The notes under the pieces: model-generated
What the model was told of the DNA's origin: nothing
What the model saw: the letters and a program-made list of their open reading frames with translations, nothing else
Databases searched by the model: none
Position numbers and translations under genes: made by a program
DNA from: Paramacrobiotus metropolitanus
Lineage: Eukaryota > Tardigrada > Eutardigrada > Parachela > Macrobiotidae
Direction: 5' to 3'
DNA: 64,000 nt
Assembly: GCF_019649055.1 (NCBI RefSeq)
Contig: NW_026570251.1
Span: forward strand, 372,001-436,000
Part shown: positions 11,716-24,585 of the stretch, piece by piece
Layout of the letters: each line of letters opens with the position of its first letter
How positions within the stretch are numbered: position 1 is the first letter of the stretch

Positions 11716-12405
11716 GTAACTGGTCACTGCACAAAATCACTAGAGGATTGTGACCGAGGTCACCGAGATGCCATCGCAGCACAGCGCGCAAAATCGATAA
11801 TCAAGACAGTGACAGAGCTACCACCGCTTTTCAGTGCACGAAATCTATAGGTGAGCCAACTAACGCCATTGTGACGGGCAAACTGGTCTCCAAAATCGCA
11901 AATAAACTGCAACCGCTATCCAGTACACAAAATCTTTAGTTGGGTGAGTGACGGAGATCACCGAGCTACCACCATTGCACAAACAAGGCGAGTGATTGAG
12001 CCTGAGGGAGCACCGAGCTAATAATACTTTTCAATGCGTGATACCTCTAGGTTGACTGAGCAACTATGACTGTACAGTTAGCAAAACCGTTAGTTTTGTG
12101 AGTCACCGAGCTCACAGGTCATGATTAAGTTAGCAGCACTACTACGCTACTGCTCAGTGAGCAAAATTGTTAGGTAGCTGAGGTGCCCAAGCTGCCGCCT
12201 CTGTAGAGTAAACAAAATCGCTAGGTGATTAACTGACCAACATACCACCGCTGTCCACCGCACAAAATGTATTTAGGTAGATGGGCGACGAATCTCACAA
12301 ATCGTAACAGAGCTATTACTACACGACGGTTCAGTGATTAAAATCGCGAAGTAAGTAAAGGGCGTAGCCATCTACGCTGCTCAGTGCACGAACTCTCGGG
12401 GGAAT
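11716..12405. repeat. Degenerate minisatellite, about 11 units of roughly 60 bp
   Basis: A long array of diverged tandem units. Recurrent words are CAGTGCACAAAATC or close variants (near 11731, 11836, 11918, 12392), followed by TAGGTGAGTGAC-like and CACCGAGCTACCACCGCT-like segments. Unit length is about 55-65 bp and identity between units is low, so the array is old. It interrupts all reading frames. No similar array was noticed elsewhere in the window. Confidence 0.65.
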
Positions 12406-13500
12406 TGTACATAAATTTATCGTCCATATTGTATGTATTATATAGTCACTGCTGTTAACTGGTGGTGTCCGTCCGTTGGTCATCGCCATTTAATATGAAA
12501 AGGGAAACGCTACAGCGAGCGTGTTTCGTTTGTATTTACGGTCTGCAGAAACTTTGGTCTCCTTCAGTTACCGATGCGACAACGCCCATCAATCAGCGCA
12601 CTCGATAATTTTATGAGATTGCACACATTGTTCTAGAATAGATTCGAATAATTTTCCCGCTCCATGAGAATGCGCAACGCAGCCTTACACAAGCCGCGCG
12701 ATGTAACGCGTCCGAAGCAAAGCACACACCGGCCGGGCCTTGCAGCTGTGCAACTAAATCGAGCGGTTGAAGTAATCAAATCGTTTGGACAGAATTTTTC
12801 TCTAAAACCATTTTTACGAACAACATCTATTTTGTCCAAAACTTCAGACGGTTAATTTACTGCAGCTAAGTGGTAAATGGCGAAAAAATAAAAATATACT
12901 GAACTCGGTTCCCGACTCGTGACAAGTAGTTTTTATATCGTCTAGCAGTGCATAGCCATCCGCCGCCTCAAAAAAATGTTCCACGTTTTTAGTTGATGAA
13001 TGTTTGATTGTAGGTTTTTTTAATACGGGGCTGTGAGCGACAAAAGTGTGGACATTGTGAGCGACCCAAGCGCGGACATGGTGATGCCACATGCGTATGT
13101 ACTTGTATACCCAAGTTTATTCGGATAAAAGCTCTTTTTATTTACCCAGATAACATTTTGTGATCGACAGATTATTTGCGGGTGCCAAATATAATTGCAT
13201 GCCCGGCAAAGCAATATAACAAGAACAAAAATTCGAGAAAAGTTGAGCAATAATGGCGCCTTGGTGTAAAGCGACCAATCAGCATTCGCACGGCATATGC
13301 ATGGCCGGAGCTTTTCTGACTGAGATAAACGAGGTCACCAAGATTTTGTTCGAATTTCACTCGCACAGAAACAGTGTGGATGAAGATTTTCAGCGATCCA
13401 CTATGGAAAAAGATTATTAAACATGTATTCTGCATCTTGAAATATTTTATTCTTGCCTAAATTGCGTCTTTGGGCATTTGGAATACCGTGGCTACGCAAA

Positions 13501-16500
13501 ATGGAAGACAGCGAACTGAGCGAAGACGCTGAAAGCGCTGTGCAGGAACCTTGTGGCGATCCTGGTCAGCGAGCTTCAGTTTCCGAACCTGCTGAATTGA
13601 TCTTAGTTGGCGACAATTGGCCGAGCACGAAAGATTTGATGAATTTTATTCAGTCTTACTCCGAAAGAACAAAGCAGGTTTTCCGTAAAGGAAGGACAAA
13701 GTTTCGACATGATATGCCAGGCGACTACCTTAGGCTGGAACTTCTGTGTACTCATGGGAAAAGAACAGGATCCCGGAAACCTATGGAAGTTCGTCCAATT
13801 CAGAGCACTTTCAAAAGAGACTGCCCTGTGAGGCTTGTTTTTTACTACAACCAAGGGGGCGCTTGCATTCATTGCACACAAAGTTCGCTGCAACACAATC
13901 ATGAACTTCTGGATGCAGCTTATACTCACTACCCTGCTGTCCGGAGATTGGCACCAGAAGATCGCGAGAAAGCGAAGGAGTTGCTTCGAATGGGAACTGG
14001 TGTAAGTGCAATTGTTGCGTCAATGAAGCAAAACACCGGTAAGGAAGTGCGTCCCAAAGATATCCACAACATCCGTACCAAAGACAAATGCAGTGCACGA
14101 GGCGGAAAGTCACAAGAGGAGATATTGCAAGAAGGACTGCAAAATGCAATGAAAACTGACCCTGGTCTGGAAGTGAAGTATATGGCAACTGCGCATGGAG
14201 ACTTGGAAGTGCTAGTTCTTGTTTCAAGCAAAATGAAGGAGACGTTCAAAAGGTAATTAGAAAATGTTTAAATTTGCTCAACTTTTTACCATGTACCATA
14301 ATTATCGAATTTATGGCGCGAGAATTACACCTATTACAACGCTCGGTTTAGATTTGTTTCAAAAAATAATGGCCCACTCCAAAGCGATTGTTTGAGAAAC
14401 AGTAGCACCTTATGATAACCGTAACTACCCAAAATAAGCGCACATGCACCAGGTAATTCGAATTATCTGTCGCCCAGTGGTACAAATTCGATAATTACGG
14501 TATACCCCGAACTGTTAAAGCCGTACATTAAATATAAGGTTGTTGCAGTCAAGTGCTAGTTTTTTTCAATAAATTTACTAGTTTAGTTGAACCGCTTTTC
14601 TTCGCGTGTTTAAGATTTTAGGTAGTAGTGACCGTGGTACGAAATAGCCGCTAATTGCTTGAGTATGAAGGGTAAGGTCACTAAAGTACATAGAGTAATG
14701 GAAAACGCCTACTTTCAGATTTCCCGAAGTTTTATTCATGGATGGAACGTACAACGTGACTGCTGAACGTTACCCGTTGTATGTGTTGGCGGCCCAAGAC
14801 AACAACGGATATACGAGACCGGTAGCAGTTGGTTTTATTACGAAAGACACAAGTAATCTGATTGGCGGCTTTCTGAAACTGTTTAAAGAAACCACGACAG
14901 CGGAAAACATTGATCGCATTTCGGCAGTATTTGTCGACAAAGACCGGAAAGAGATTGCAGCACTAAGAGAAGAATTCCGGGGTGTCGCTATACTGTTGTG
15001 TTGGTTCCATGTACTGAAAAGTATCAAATTCGAAGTGGCTGCATCAGGAGAGACGCAGGGGCGTAAAAGCGATGTTTGCAGCCTTTCAGTTGCTTTTATA
15101 CTCCAAATCAGTAAACGAGTATCAGACTGGAATGCAGCAGTTTGCCAAAATCTGTACGGACGAGTTTTATCAGTATTGCGTTCGCAACTGGTTTCCTTGC
15201 GTGGATATGTGGGCATTTTATAACCGGAAAGAAATGCGCGCGCTTGGCAACAATACAACGAACCGAGTGGAAGCTCTTAACCGTGCGATTAAATCGCTTC
15301 TCCGGTAAGCTGCTTAAAACGGTCTTCATCAATCTTGTAAAACAGTTAGACGAACCCACTGTCCCGTATCTTCTAAAAAGCGTGTAGATCAGTATGGGAA
15401 TTTTTATCGTAACTACTATGTTGTAAGAGTTTCTTCCCGACTGCAGTAACCTTTCGGTATACATCAGGGAATCTGCCGCCGAAGATTTTTACTGCTCATC
15501 TCCATCTGTAAAAAATGCTCTCGGTATCGCCGGTCAATGCACAATCGATGCGTCGCCGGAATTATTATCTGATTGCATGACGAATGAGATAACTCTTAAT
15601 GAAGGTTGCTCTCATTTGTGGTGACCACTCCGAGCACAACCCTTCGCTACCTTTTCTCCGTATATAACTTTTGCACCACCTTTCGTTCCATGTTCAGCAT
15701 TTTTGCGCTTCATTTCATTCGGCATACACTATCTTTATCAGCAATACCCTTTACTCCGTACATAACAATTGCGTACTACCTTTATTTGCGTGCATACTCT
15801 CAGTTTTTTTTTATTTTTTCCCAGTTAAGTTATTTTTAGAACTGCTGCTTTCTAATTAACAGCTGTAATTGCTGCTTAATTCCGAGCAGCATCGGCAGTT
15901 CTAACATCGAATTCGCGTAATTAATAATTCTAGGCGCCCGTGTGCCGGATTTTCTTCACAGGTTTTGAACATCGCCGCCTTTGAACGAATTTTTGACCCG
16001 ATTTTGTGGGTCTCTAGCTGAAATTGTCGCGCGGGCTTTTCTACAAAGGGCAATCTCTGTCGCGAGCGCCAAAGAATAAAACGCGCAATCTTGACCGTAA
16101 TTTTATGTTGAAACAGCAACGTTTTTAACCCTAATTCCCTTAAGACTTCCGCTTTCTTAAAATTAAGTGTTTTACATATATGTAATTTGGTCGCGGACGC
16201 TCAAAGGTCAAACAGAATTATTCGTGCGTAATACTCCATAGTGAATTCAAAGCACTGGCGCAATACTTTTAAGCTGTTTTGTAGAATAACTTGCAGACCC
16301 AGCGCAAAATTGCGCGGAATAAATAAACGATGGATACTCAGGCCTGAGTGCAAAACTTAATTGCTTGCAACTGGTATAGATTTATTTTTAACTAGTTTCA
16401 GGGATTACAGAATCATAATTTAACAGTTATCTTTAAAAATCAGCGCCACCGTGACAGTTTTTGTACTGTTGCAATACCGCACTGCACCGCGACCACCGAA

Positions 16501-19135
16501 TGGGATTTGTAGCGTGTCGTCTTAACCTTTGCATACAAAACTATTTTGCTAATCGTAATAATTATGGTGGTATGAAACTTTCGTGCTGTATCTGTATCAA
16601 AACTATTATACAAACAGCCTATACGAGCTATTAGATTGTATTTCGTAATACAGTATTACGTACTGATTAATTTTGTTTGGCCACGCCTTTTGACTGTCGG
16701 CAGATGAAATTATTTTTTTAATAATAGTACTATGGTATACGAAGTTTTTGCAAAAGATAAGATTTTTCTGATATGTGCCCTGGTGAGTGAAAGTTAGCGT
16801 GCAATTGGTAGTGTACCAAATGAATGGTAGTGTCGAAGGTAGTCTACCGAAGGAAAATTCCCAAAAACGTGGTGCACGGAATGAATTGCAACGAAAGGTT
16901 GTGTACGGGGTGGTCACCTTATTTTTTTCCCGAATGCTTGCCTTTGCACAGTTAATTTAATCATAGGTATACTAAGTACACTTTTTTTAGTGTTAAACCC
17001 GCGCAGGCGCATTATTATGTGATGTGCAGTCTTGCCTACACAGTCATAAACTAACTGGATCTTTGTGATGGTCAGCAGGCGTATTTAGATCGGTGTTATT
17101 TTCAACGAGGCTCTTGAATATGGAAACCGACATCAGCGTTTCAGTAATCGGTGAATGGAGACACCTTCACGGTAACTCGTTCGAAAGCAAGCACTATGTT
17201 TCATGTTCGGAGTCCGCCAGCTACATGTAGTGTGGGTATTTTATTTCTTTATATATATGGCCACCGCCAAAATTTCCTGTCGGCACCAACGATCACCGTG
17301 CGTGGATAGGGCGGTGACCAAGCAGAAAGTATCTCAGCGCTTATCTAAATTCTGACATTAGCTATTCATACAATACACGTAATTTAGCCCAAATAGTGGT
17401 ATACACGCTTCACCTTACTTCTCTTGTTACTGGAGACTGCACAGCGCTAAAGGTTATAGCAGTGACACTCTTTTCACTTAACGATGTCAAATCTCATCCA
17501 GCACGAGTAGCTACATTCAAGATTACGAGTCATTATTGCATTTGGTGAGGTATTTTCCGCTGCCACGGTATTTTCCGCGCTATTAATTTTCATATGACAG
17601 ACTTTTTCAGAAACTGGTTGCGCTTTTGTACAAGGTTGTTGTGACATAGTGGTGATGCCATAGAGAATGTGCCGTCCGCTCAGTCCGCTGTGGACTCTGT
17701 GTAGTGATTTCGCAGGACAACGGCGACAGCGGCATGCCGATGTTGTCTTGTGCACAATAACAAGCGACTTCATGCGCTCTGAGCGGTGGTTAGCATATTG
17801 AAGATAATATTATCGCCAATTGAAGTCGTTACACGGATGCGCAAAATCAACCAAAAATAATTTTCTACTCTGATGTAGAAGAACTCAAAGAATACCTTGT
17901 CTATGGTGTTTGCTAAGCGAACCTATATTTTGGGGAGGATCCGCTATGCGGTAAAAAAGAAACATCTTAAGTCGTTCCTTCAGTATTGAGGCGTTGAAGA
18001 TTGGTTTTTCGGCTAACGAGCCGCTAGATCGTGTTATGTATGACATCGCGCAAAAGCATAACAGTACGACTACTATAACAATAATTTTTTCAGATCTGTA
18101 CAGAGAACTTCGATGCGTACCAGCGAAGCTGTTTCATCGCTGATCCGGTATCTTTGTATGGCGGATGCTTCTTCCCGGCATTCTGAATTTGCAAACCTCG
18201 CTAAGATCACGTACGTCAACTGCGAGGAATTTGGATCTACTTTGCAACAGGCGGGACAAGTTTTGACGGAAAGTGCCGTGCGTCTAATTTACATTCAAAT
18301 AAGAAAGCTACGAGGTGAACAGATACATTACGAAGTGCAAGAAATCGATGGTAGTAATTGGACACTGGTCAACAAACAAACAGATGCAATGTACTCCCTA
18401 CAATTCGAAAAAGGGGACTGTGACCGTTCAATGCCGGAAAAGCCAGTATCCCGGCTCGTGTGCTCATGTTTTTTCAGCTGTGGATTTGGGTTGCCTTGCC
18501 GGCATGTGATGCACATAAGACAATCGTTGACTGGGTCGTATGTAGAAATCAGCGATGTGATCACGCGATGGCAGCGTTGTTTCTCGGGGGTTGATTCGGA
18601 CGTTTTGCGATCAGCGATACTGATTCAAGCCGCACATCGACTAGATGATGACGAAATTGAAAACTACGTGGACAGTGACGCCGTTGTCAAGCACGCGCTG
18701 CCGCGTGAAGCCCGATACAACGTCGCACTAGGCACTGCGAAACGGATGTGTTCTGCTATTGCAGTGTATGCAGGACGGCGCTACGCGGAGCACATGGACT
18801 TGCTGCACAAAGTAGAAACAGCCATTAAAGATGGCATTCCTGGCAAAGACATTGTCATCACGATAGCTGAACAGCCCAAAACAACGAGCAGTTCGGAACT
18901 TCTCGGAACTCAGGCATCGGTTCATACCGCAGCTGATCTCGCAGTATCAGAGCAACAGCCCGAAACAGTCGTTCTCGATCCCATGACTATCGAACGTCCA
19001 CCAGCTCTGCAGTCAGAACCTGCTGTGAATGCCAGTAATAACCGTGAGACAGAGGATAAGGTACCAGAGGAAACCAATAAAGGTAACAATACGCGGCATA
19101 AAAGCCGTAGAAAACAGCAGTACACGTTTCTATAG
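13501..19135 (+). pseudogene. MULE (Mutator-like) transposase with SWIM zinc finger, three exons
   Basis: Exon 1 (13501-14252) carries an acidic start, then a WRKY/FLYWCH-like zinc finger (Cys in LLCTHG, Cys in RDCPV, His pair in QHNHEL). Exon 2 (14719-15304) is the DDE catalytic core: Asp in LFMDGTYNV, Asp in FVDKDRKE, the C-x2-H motif in LLCWFHVLK and Glu in NNTTNRVEALN. Exon 3 (18094-19135) begins RSVQRTS and holds a SWIM finger (VCSCFF with LPCRHVMHI, CxC...CxH). The splices AAAAG|GTAATT to TTTCAG|ATTT and CTCCG|GTAAGC to TTTTTTCAG|ATCT are exact in phase. Exon 2 contains one extra base at about 15045-15065, so the frame ending EVAASG must shift to reach RRRGVKAMFAAFQ. With all catalytic residues present, this is a recently inactivated transposase or one with an assembly indel. 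MULE transposases cut and paste DNA in the nucleus. It is organised like the domesticated ZSWIM1/3 genes, but context argues for a mobile element. Confidence 0.85.
15305..18093 (+). other. Large intron of the MULE transposase gene
   Basis: 2789 nt between the DDE exon and the SWIM exon, with donor GTAAGC and acceptor AATTTTTTCAG. AT-rich, with no coding similarity recognised. It is far longer than the typical 60-80 nt introns in the window, so an insertion inside it is likely, but I could not define one. Confidence 0.6.
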
Positions 19136-19299
19136 GTTCTCCTGCCATACACGGTTCTCCAATAGACAAATCAGGGATGCAGGTCACCTTGCAAACTTTG
19201 GAATTTTTATTTATAGCTGCTTTAAGCCGACGAAATCGAACTGCCCTTCCCCTTCGGTCGGGAAAGACGGCACCCGCTGTCACGACGTAGACCCGCTTA

Positions 19300-19658
19300 A
19301 GCAACTTCCGTTTAAACTTGCAGCAATGACTTCGCAACCGCCAGGACGACCGAGAGGTGATAAAAGGAAAGCGAAGTTCAACATTCCTAGCAAGAAAACG
19401 AAGAAAACACAAATGGAAGAATCTCTCACGGTAAAATCTAACGCCAGTAGTATTTATAAAATCAACTCACCCTCAGCGGTCGCAGTGCGGCCGCAGCCGC
19501 GGACGTATGTGACCGGCAAAGCGTTCCACATAACGGAGACCACTAACTTTGATTCAGCAGTAATGTCCCCCATGCCGGACACAGCTAACGTCGTTCCGGC
19601 AATGAGGTCTAGCCTCCTGGCAGTGCTACTGCCGTTTCAAGTTGTATTTGCCAGCTAA
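19300..19658 (+). other. Possible AT-hook exon downstream of the MULE gene
   Basis: An open plus-strand segment reading LAAMTSQPPGRPRGDKRK then KKTKKTQ, that is, an AT-hook core (GRPRG) with a basic stretch. MULE transposases often carry AT hooks at their C-terminus, so this may be a former last exon of the transposase. Alternatively it may be an upstream exon of the C48-PHD gene. No convincing splice pair could be chosen, and the preceding exon has its own stop at 19135. Confidence 0.35.
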
Positions 19659-19664
19659 TGCGGC

Positions 19665-20612
19665 AGTTTTTCAAAGGTCACCAACTGACATGAAAATCGG
19701 GTCGGCCAACTTCGCCTTTGCCGTCCATTTGCTTTTGCCGTTTCAGTCTGCCGTTTTCAATTTTACCTTTACCTTTGCCTCTGCCGTCGGCAAAGCTGTT
19801 AGCATTCCAGTTTTTCGTTTCAGAACGCCGTCTGTAAAAGCCTTTGCCGCTCGAAAACGAATTACTGTTAGCACATTGCCATTTCTAACCTTTTTTTGCG
19901 CGTTTCCGGTTTCACGGGTTTTTACACTATTCTGCATTTTGTTATGTGCACAGTCCGCAAAAGTTTTAAAGCTTTTGGTATTTTGTTTTTCTATACACCG
20001 CCATAATTAAGCTTGAGATGCACAAGACGTACACTTTAATTCTTATTCGAAATATACTTAAAGGATCAAAACTGTTGGCACTGCAAGGTCTAACGCAAGA
20101 TACAATCCTTAAATGAACACTTTTCAAGATTGTCTGACATTCGGAGAAGTAGCAACGTGATACGCAATGTAGACCTGTGCCTAATAAGGCGAACAACAAA
20201 AGTGAAAGTAGCAGACTGCGGATATACAGTCCCCACAGCATCTTGTTGCCTCCAATTATGCTGACCGCAGCAGAATTTCTACTGCTGATATTTCCACTAC
20301 TTCTCTATAACATACACCCTCCCTTCCTTACATATGCAAAATAATGTGAAAACCCGTGAAACCGGAAACGCGCAAAAGAAGTTTAGAAATGTCAATATGC
20401 TAACGGCAATTCGTTTTTCAAACGGCAAAGGTTATTACAGACGGCGTTCGGAAATGGCAAATTGGAATGCTAAAGGCTTTTCCGACGGCAAAGGCAAAGG
20501 TAAACTAAAAGTTGAAAATAGCAAGCTGAAAGGCAAAGGCAAATGGACGGCAAAGGCGATGTTATCCGACGTGTAATTTGGAAGCGACAACCGATTGGTC
20601 AGACGTTTGTAA
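19665..20612. mobile_element. Foldback element with about 280-bp inverted arms
   Basis: The left arm (about 19665-19940) and right arm (about 20332-20612) are inverted copies at high identity, separated by about 390 bp. Both carry the same words read outward from the loop: AAACCCGTGAAACCGGAAAC, ACGGCAATTCGTTTT-like, CAGACGGCGTTC and CAAATGGACGGCAAAGGC. The arms are dotted with a GGCAAA hexamer. Each arm encodes a matching short open frame starting MQN-VKTRETGNAQKK, on opposite strands, which follows simply from the inverted repeat. It lies between the two MULE genes. Confidence 0.75.
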
Positions 20613-20766
20613 AAAAGGTCACTGTAGCCAGTGTCGCAATACAAAGACCGCAGGCTTCCCCTAGCATTTGCTTTGAAAAGACTGCTGCATAATGTCTAGA
20701 GAAACCTGGCATGCTTTTTGCTGTAGTGAGAGCCAATAATTTCTGATTACAAGATCAAAGTTGATA

Positions 20767-23700
20767 ATGAAGCTGGGCTATACTTTACAGGTCACTGGAA
20801 AAGATCAACGAGAATCACCACCGCGAGAAGAACAAAATTCCGATGACCGTGGTTCAGCGGAGGACGAATGCGATAGCGATATGCAGATCAGTGACTCCAC
20901 CGATAAACCTAAAGACCGGTGTACTGCCGAAGACCTTTGCCAACTCGCTTCTATCTTCTCAGCTGACATAATTACTCAAATAAGGTCGTTAATCAAAGTT
21001 CCAGAAAATGGTGTCCAAACAAAGGGGATGTTGCGTACTGCGCATTTACGTATCGACGTAGAGTATCCTAAAAGTATTCGCAGTTGGAGGAATTTTTTTC
21101 GCACGCTTTGTCGTTTGGCACCAGAAGCGCGGCGAATGCTGGATTGGACTGTCGTTCAGCATTTTTACCAACTCGCTCAGATCACCTACGTCAAATTTAC
21201 TGTCCTTGGTAGGTACAGGTAACTAGCACAACTATCCAACATTAACTTTGTCGATGTTGACAGGAAGTTAACCAACTTAAGCTGATCATTCTCAAATAAC
21301 AATAGCAGCGCTCTTTCCTGCGGCACTGTAACGCTGCTAAATGCGTTAGAAGCCTTGATTATGCTCTTGCGATCGTGCGTTTTTAGTAACCAAAAGGCTG
21401 TACCATTAATTTTCGTATTGCATTCAGATCGCATGTCAAACCAAACTAAATAAAGAAACTGTATAAACTAAAGAAGCTGTATAAACTCTAAAAGCGACAA
21501 TTAACCTAGTTTTGTTTGTTTGGCAGAAATAGCGATAACTCGTGACTGTAGCTGGGTTACCTGTGGAGACCAAAGCCTGGGCCTATGGGATCGTTGCGTC
21601 ATATTGGATCAAGCGGGCAGAGGATGGCTTGACGACAAAGTGTGCACAGCCGCTTTGAATCTACTGAAGGAAGAAAACCCACACCTCGGCGGTTTCTTGA
21701 ACACCGCTTTCTTCCGCACACATGGTTTGGATGATGATGACGAAAGGGGATCTGAAAAATGGAAAGAATCGGGACGTAATTTAGTGTATGCGTGGCGCGA
21801 ATACGCCATTTTAAAATGGTTCGACCATAATCGATCAGAGTTCAGAAAAGTGCAGATCATTAACCGGAGTAGCTGCCACTGGGTTACCGCGACCAATATC
21901 CACGGCGGACCGGACAATTACATCAATATTTTGATAGCCTAATGATGTCGATTACATCTCTAATGGAGCAGGCGATTGCTTCTGTATTTCAACTTCCCCG
22001 GCTTTTGAGGAACTCCAGCTTTTATGCCCATGGTGCAAAAGCAGCGCAACGGAAAAGATTGTGGAGTTTACGCAATAGGATATTCCGATCAGCTATGCCG
22101 GAACATTGATCCTACGTTCACCACGTTCGACATTCAAAAGGTATTATAAAAAAATTGAGCTTGTTGTGAAATGATTTTCATTAGGGCTGCTATAGGTTGA
22201 CGAGAAAGCTTATGTACGTGAAAATTCTTAAGGAAGGACTGCAGGTCGGCGTGTTGATGTCGCCTGCCAAACAATTCTAAACTGGAATTGGTCAACCCGT
22301 AGTGCATATGAATCGCCGCTTATTACATACTTCAAATGCACTAAGTCTGTGTAATCTCTTTCATATGCACTACGGTGAGCCACGTAGGGCTGGATGGTTT
22401 GGAAACTTTGTAGCTCACTCATCTAGCGATTAAGTTGACGGTACATTGTTAGCAATTCGGTCGCTCCCTTATTTACCGATTTTGCTCAGTTGGCAGTGGT
22501 GGTATTCTAAGCTTTGGAAAGGAAAAGTCCTTCCCCAGCTTTTAAATTTTGCAATACCTTCCAACCCGTGCACTACCTTAGACTCTGTATAATGCATTCG
22601 GCAGATACTTCCTTTATCTGTGTGCCCGGCGTTTCATCTCTTTAATCTGTTCATATCAAAGCTATTTCAGGAGCTAGTATCAGCAGTTGAAAACTGAATG
22701 TCCGTGAGTTAGTAACTCCCAGCTCCCATGTACAGCTTTCCTTTCGGGCTGGTGTAAATTGCGCATATGGATTTTTCTAATTTTTTGTCTAAGTGTCTGA
22801 AGAGTGACCGAGGGCAACCCATTAGAGTTATCAGTTGAAGAGAAAAATATTTTGTTTATTGAGACCTGAAAACTGCAGGAAGAAAGGTCACTGGGCGTAG
22901 TATACATGTTTTTTTTATTATGCCGGAGGACTGGCAACTTTTCACTCTTTGTGACAGCACTTTGCAGTTTCATTGTACTCGTAGCATATTGTTGAAACAT
23001 TATAACATCAGAAAAGAAGCGGCTAATGATCTGCTGAAATCAGATAAGGTTGAAACGTTTATGTAATCAGAGGACAATCTCGAACATAGTGAGGGGGGAA
23101 ATGCGTCCTGGATGCCACTGAACGGGCGCCGTATTTGTTTACTGCCATTACCCGGGAACGCGAAAGTTCGAACTAGACATAATGCTTGGTCATTCATGAG
23201 TCTTCTAAAGGCACTGAACGATTCTCTCGAACTACTTCTCACATAAAATCGCTTACCTATTCCGGTTGTTAAAAATAGTTTGTTGAATAAAGTGGGAAAA
23301 AAGCGGTTTAACAAACGATGAAATTACCACTGAAACGTAAAATTCAAAAACGACCTAGACCAGATTTGCATTGATGCAAACTTATGCAACTTAGCTTTAG
23401 AATGGGCATGTGCTGACAGTTTCCATCCTATACATAAGTGCAACCTTATCTCTCATTGGCACTTGCAAATAACTCACACATGCCATACCGTTCGGCAAGA
23501 CGGTTCATTTGCGTTTGTATTCTTATAACGATTATTCCAGAACAGAAACCCGTGCTAAAAGCGAGCACCAGTTGCCGGACTCTGTGAACAGAGACAGATC
23601 CCGTTCCTGCGCAACATACATTCATGCACATTCAAGACCCTTGCCGGGCGCCGAGCACGCAGTAGACGCCACAGTTTGCCCGTGCACGCAGCACCGATCT

Positions 23701-24585
23701 TTAATAATTTTCTTCCGTGCTAAGCTCAGTTTGTGTTACTTCATAGTACTACATCACGGGGTGACTTGCTTAGCCCGACCAGCTAGATAAAGGTGATGAA
23801 TTCAAATACCTATAATCATTGTAGCTCGTCAGCGTCAGTACACTGAAATACCTCAATGGTGATAGATGCCTTCAGAGTCGAACTACTGGCACCAAAGTTG
23901 AGATACGGCTCCCGTTGTACAAAACCAACATTTATTTCTATTGAGCATCCGTGCCCTTTTTGGAACAGCACCGAGTCTGCCGACGATTTCCAGGGCCATC
24001 ACTAAAGTGTTTCCTTAATAAGGTCCACTTTTGACCTTTCATACGGATGATATAAAAATTGTAAATGTAGTTGCCGTTGGGATAAACAGAAGTGAATGGA
24101 AACAAGTGCATCAGCCGAGCTTAATATAGGCTTTGTCGTAAATTTCGCTCTTTTTACAGAGGACCGATCAACCGTTTCAACGATGTCGGGAGTATTTGGT
24201 TGAAAGGCTCGAAGCAGGTTCATTCGCTGCCGGCCACGGATTTCCTTCGGCACCGGATCGTCAGTACACTTCTACCATCCGGAGTAGTCAAGAATCATCG
24301 ACCACAGTCAAAATCTACTGTTACTGTCGCATGCCGAAAATGCCCTCTGAATTTACCGACTGTTTCCATAATGACCTTATGATAAAGTGCGCTAATAAGT
24401 CATGCGTCGTTAAATATTTTCACCAACAGTGCGTATCGGCCCGCGAAAAACGTGCAGGACAGGAGCGTCCGAAATGGATTTGCGAATACTGCAAGACCGG
24501 GGATATGTGCTCAATTGGCAGCACGGAAAAATGCTCAGTTGTTGGTAGGCCGTATAAAAGTTGCGCAAATTTTCATTCAGTTTAG
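20767..24585 (+). pseudogene. C48 (Ulp1-type) cysteine protease + PHD finger gene of the MULE
   Basis: Exon 1 (20767-21208) is an acidic N-terminus followed by a helical region ending FYQLAQITYVKFTVL. Exon 2 (21527-22140) is the protease: GRGWLDDKVCTAALNLL, then catalytic His in SSCHWVTATNI, Asp in YFDSLMM, and Gln and Cys in QKQRNGKDCGVYAIGY. Exon 3 (24160-24585) is a PHD-type finger, KIYCYCRMP, MIKCANKSC, YFHQQCV and WICEYC. The splices (CTTG|GTAGGT to TTGGCAG, AAG|GTATTA to TTTTTACAG) fit in phase. Two frame breaks fall inside exon 2, at about 21925 (between YIN and YFDSL) and about 22030 (before PMVQKQRNGKDCG). C48 enzymes cleave SUMO or related modifiers, and some MULE and other large DNA transposons carry such genes. 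A role in helping transposition or evading host SUMO-dependent silencing is inference. Intron 2 is about 2 kb. Confidence 0.8.
22141..24159 (+). other. Second intron of the C48-PHD gene
   Basis: 2019 nt between AAG|GTATTA and TTTTTACAG|AGGACC. It contains scattered open frames on both strands (for example 23000-23314 minus) with no recognisable domain. I treat them as chance. Confidence 0.55.

Noticed and set aside
19743-20576. Two short similar proteins (MQN-VKTRETGNAQKK) on opposite strands
   Set aside because: The similarity is explained by the inverted DNA repeat; no sign of codon-level constraint.
23000-23314. Minus-strand open frame inside the C48-PHD intron
   Set aside because: No recognised family and no splice partners; length is within chance expectation for this region.
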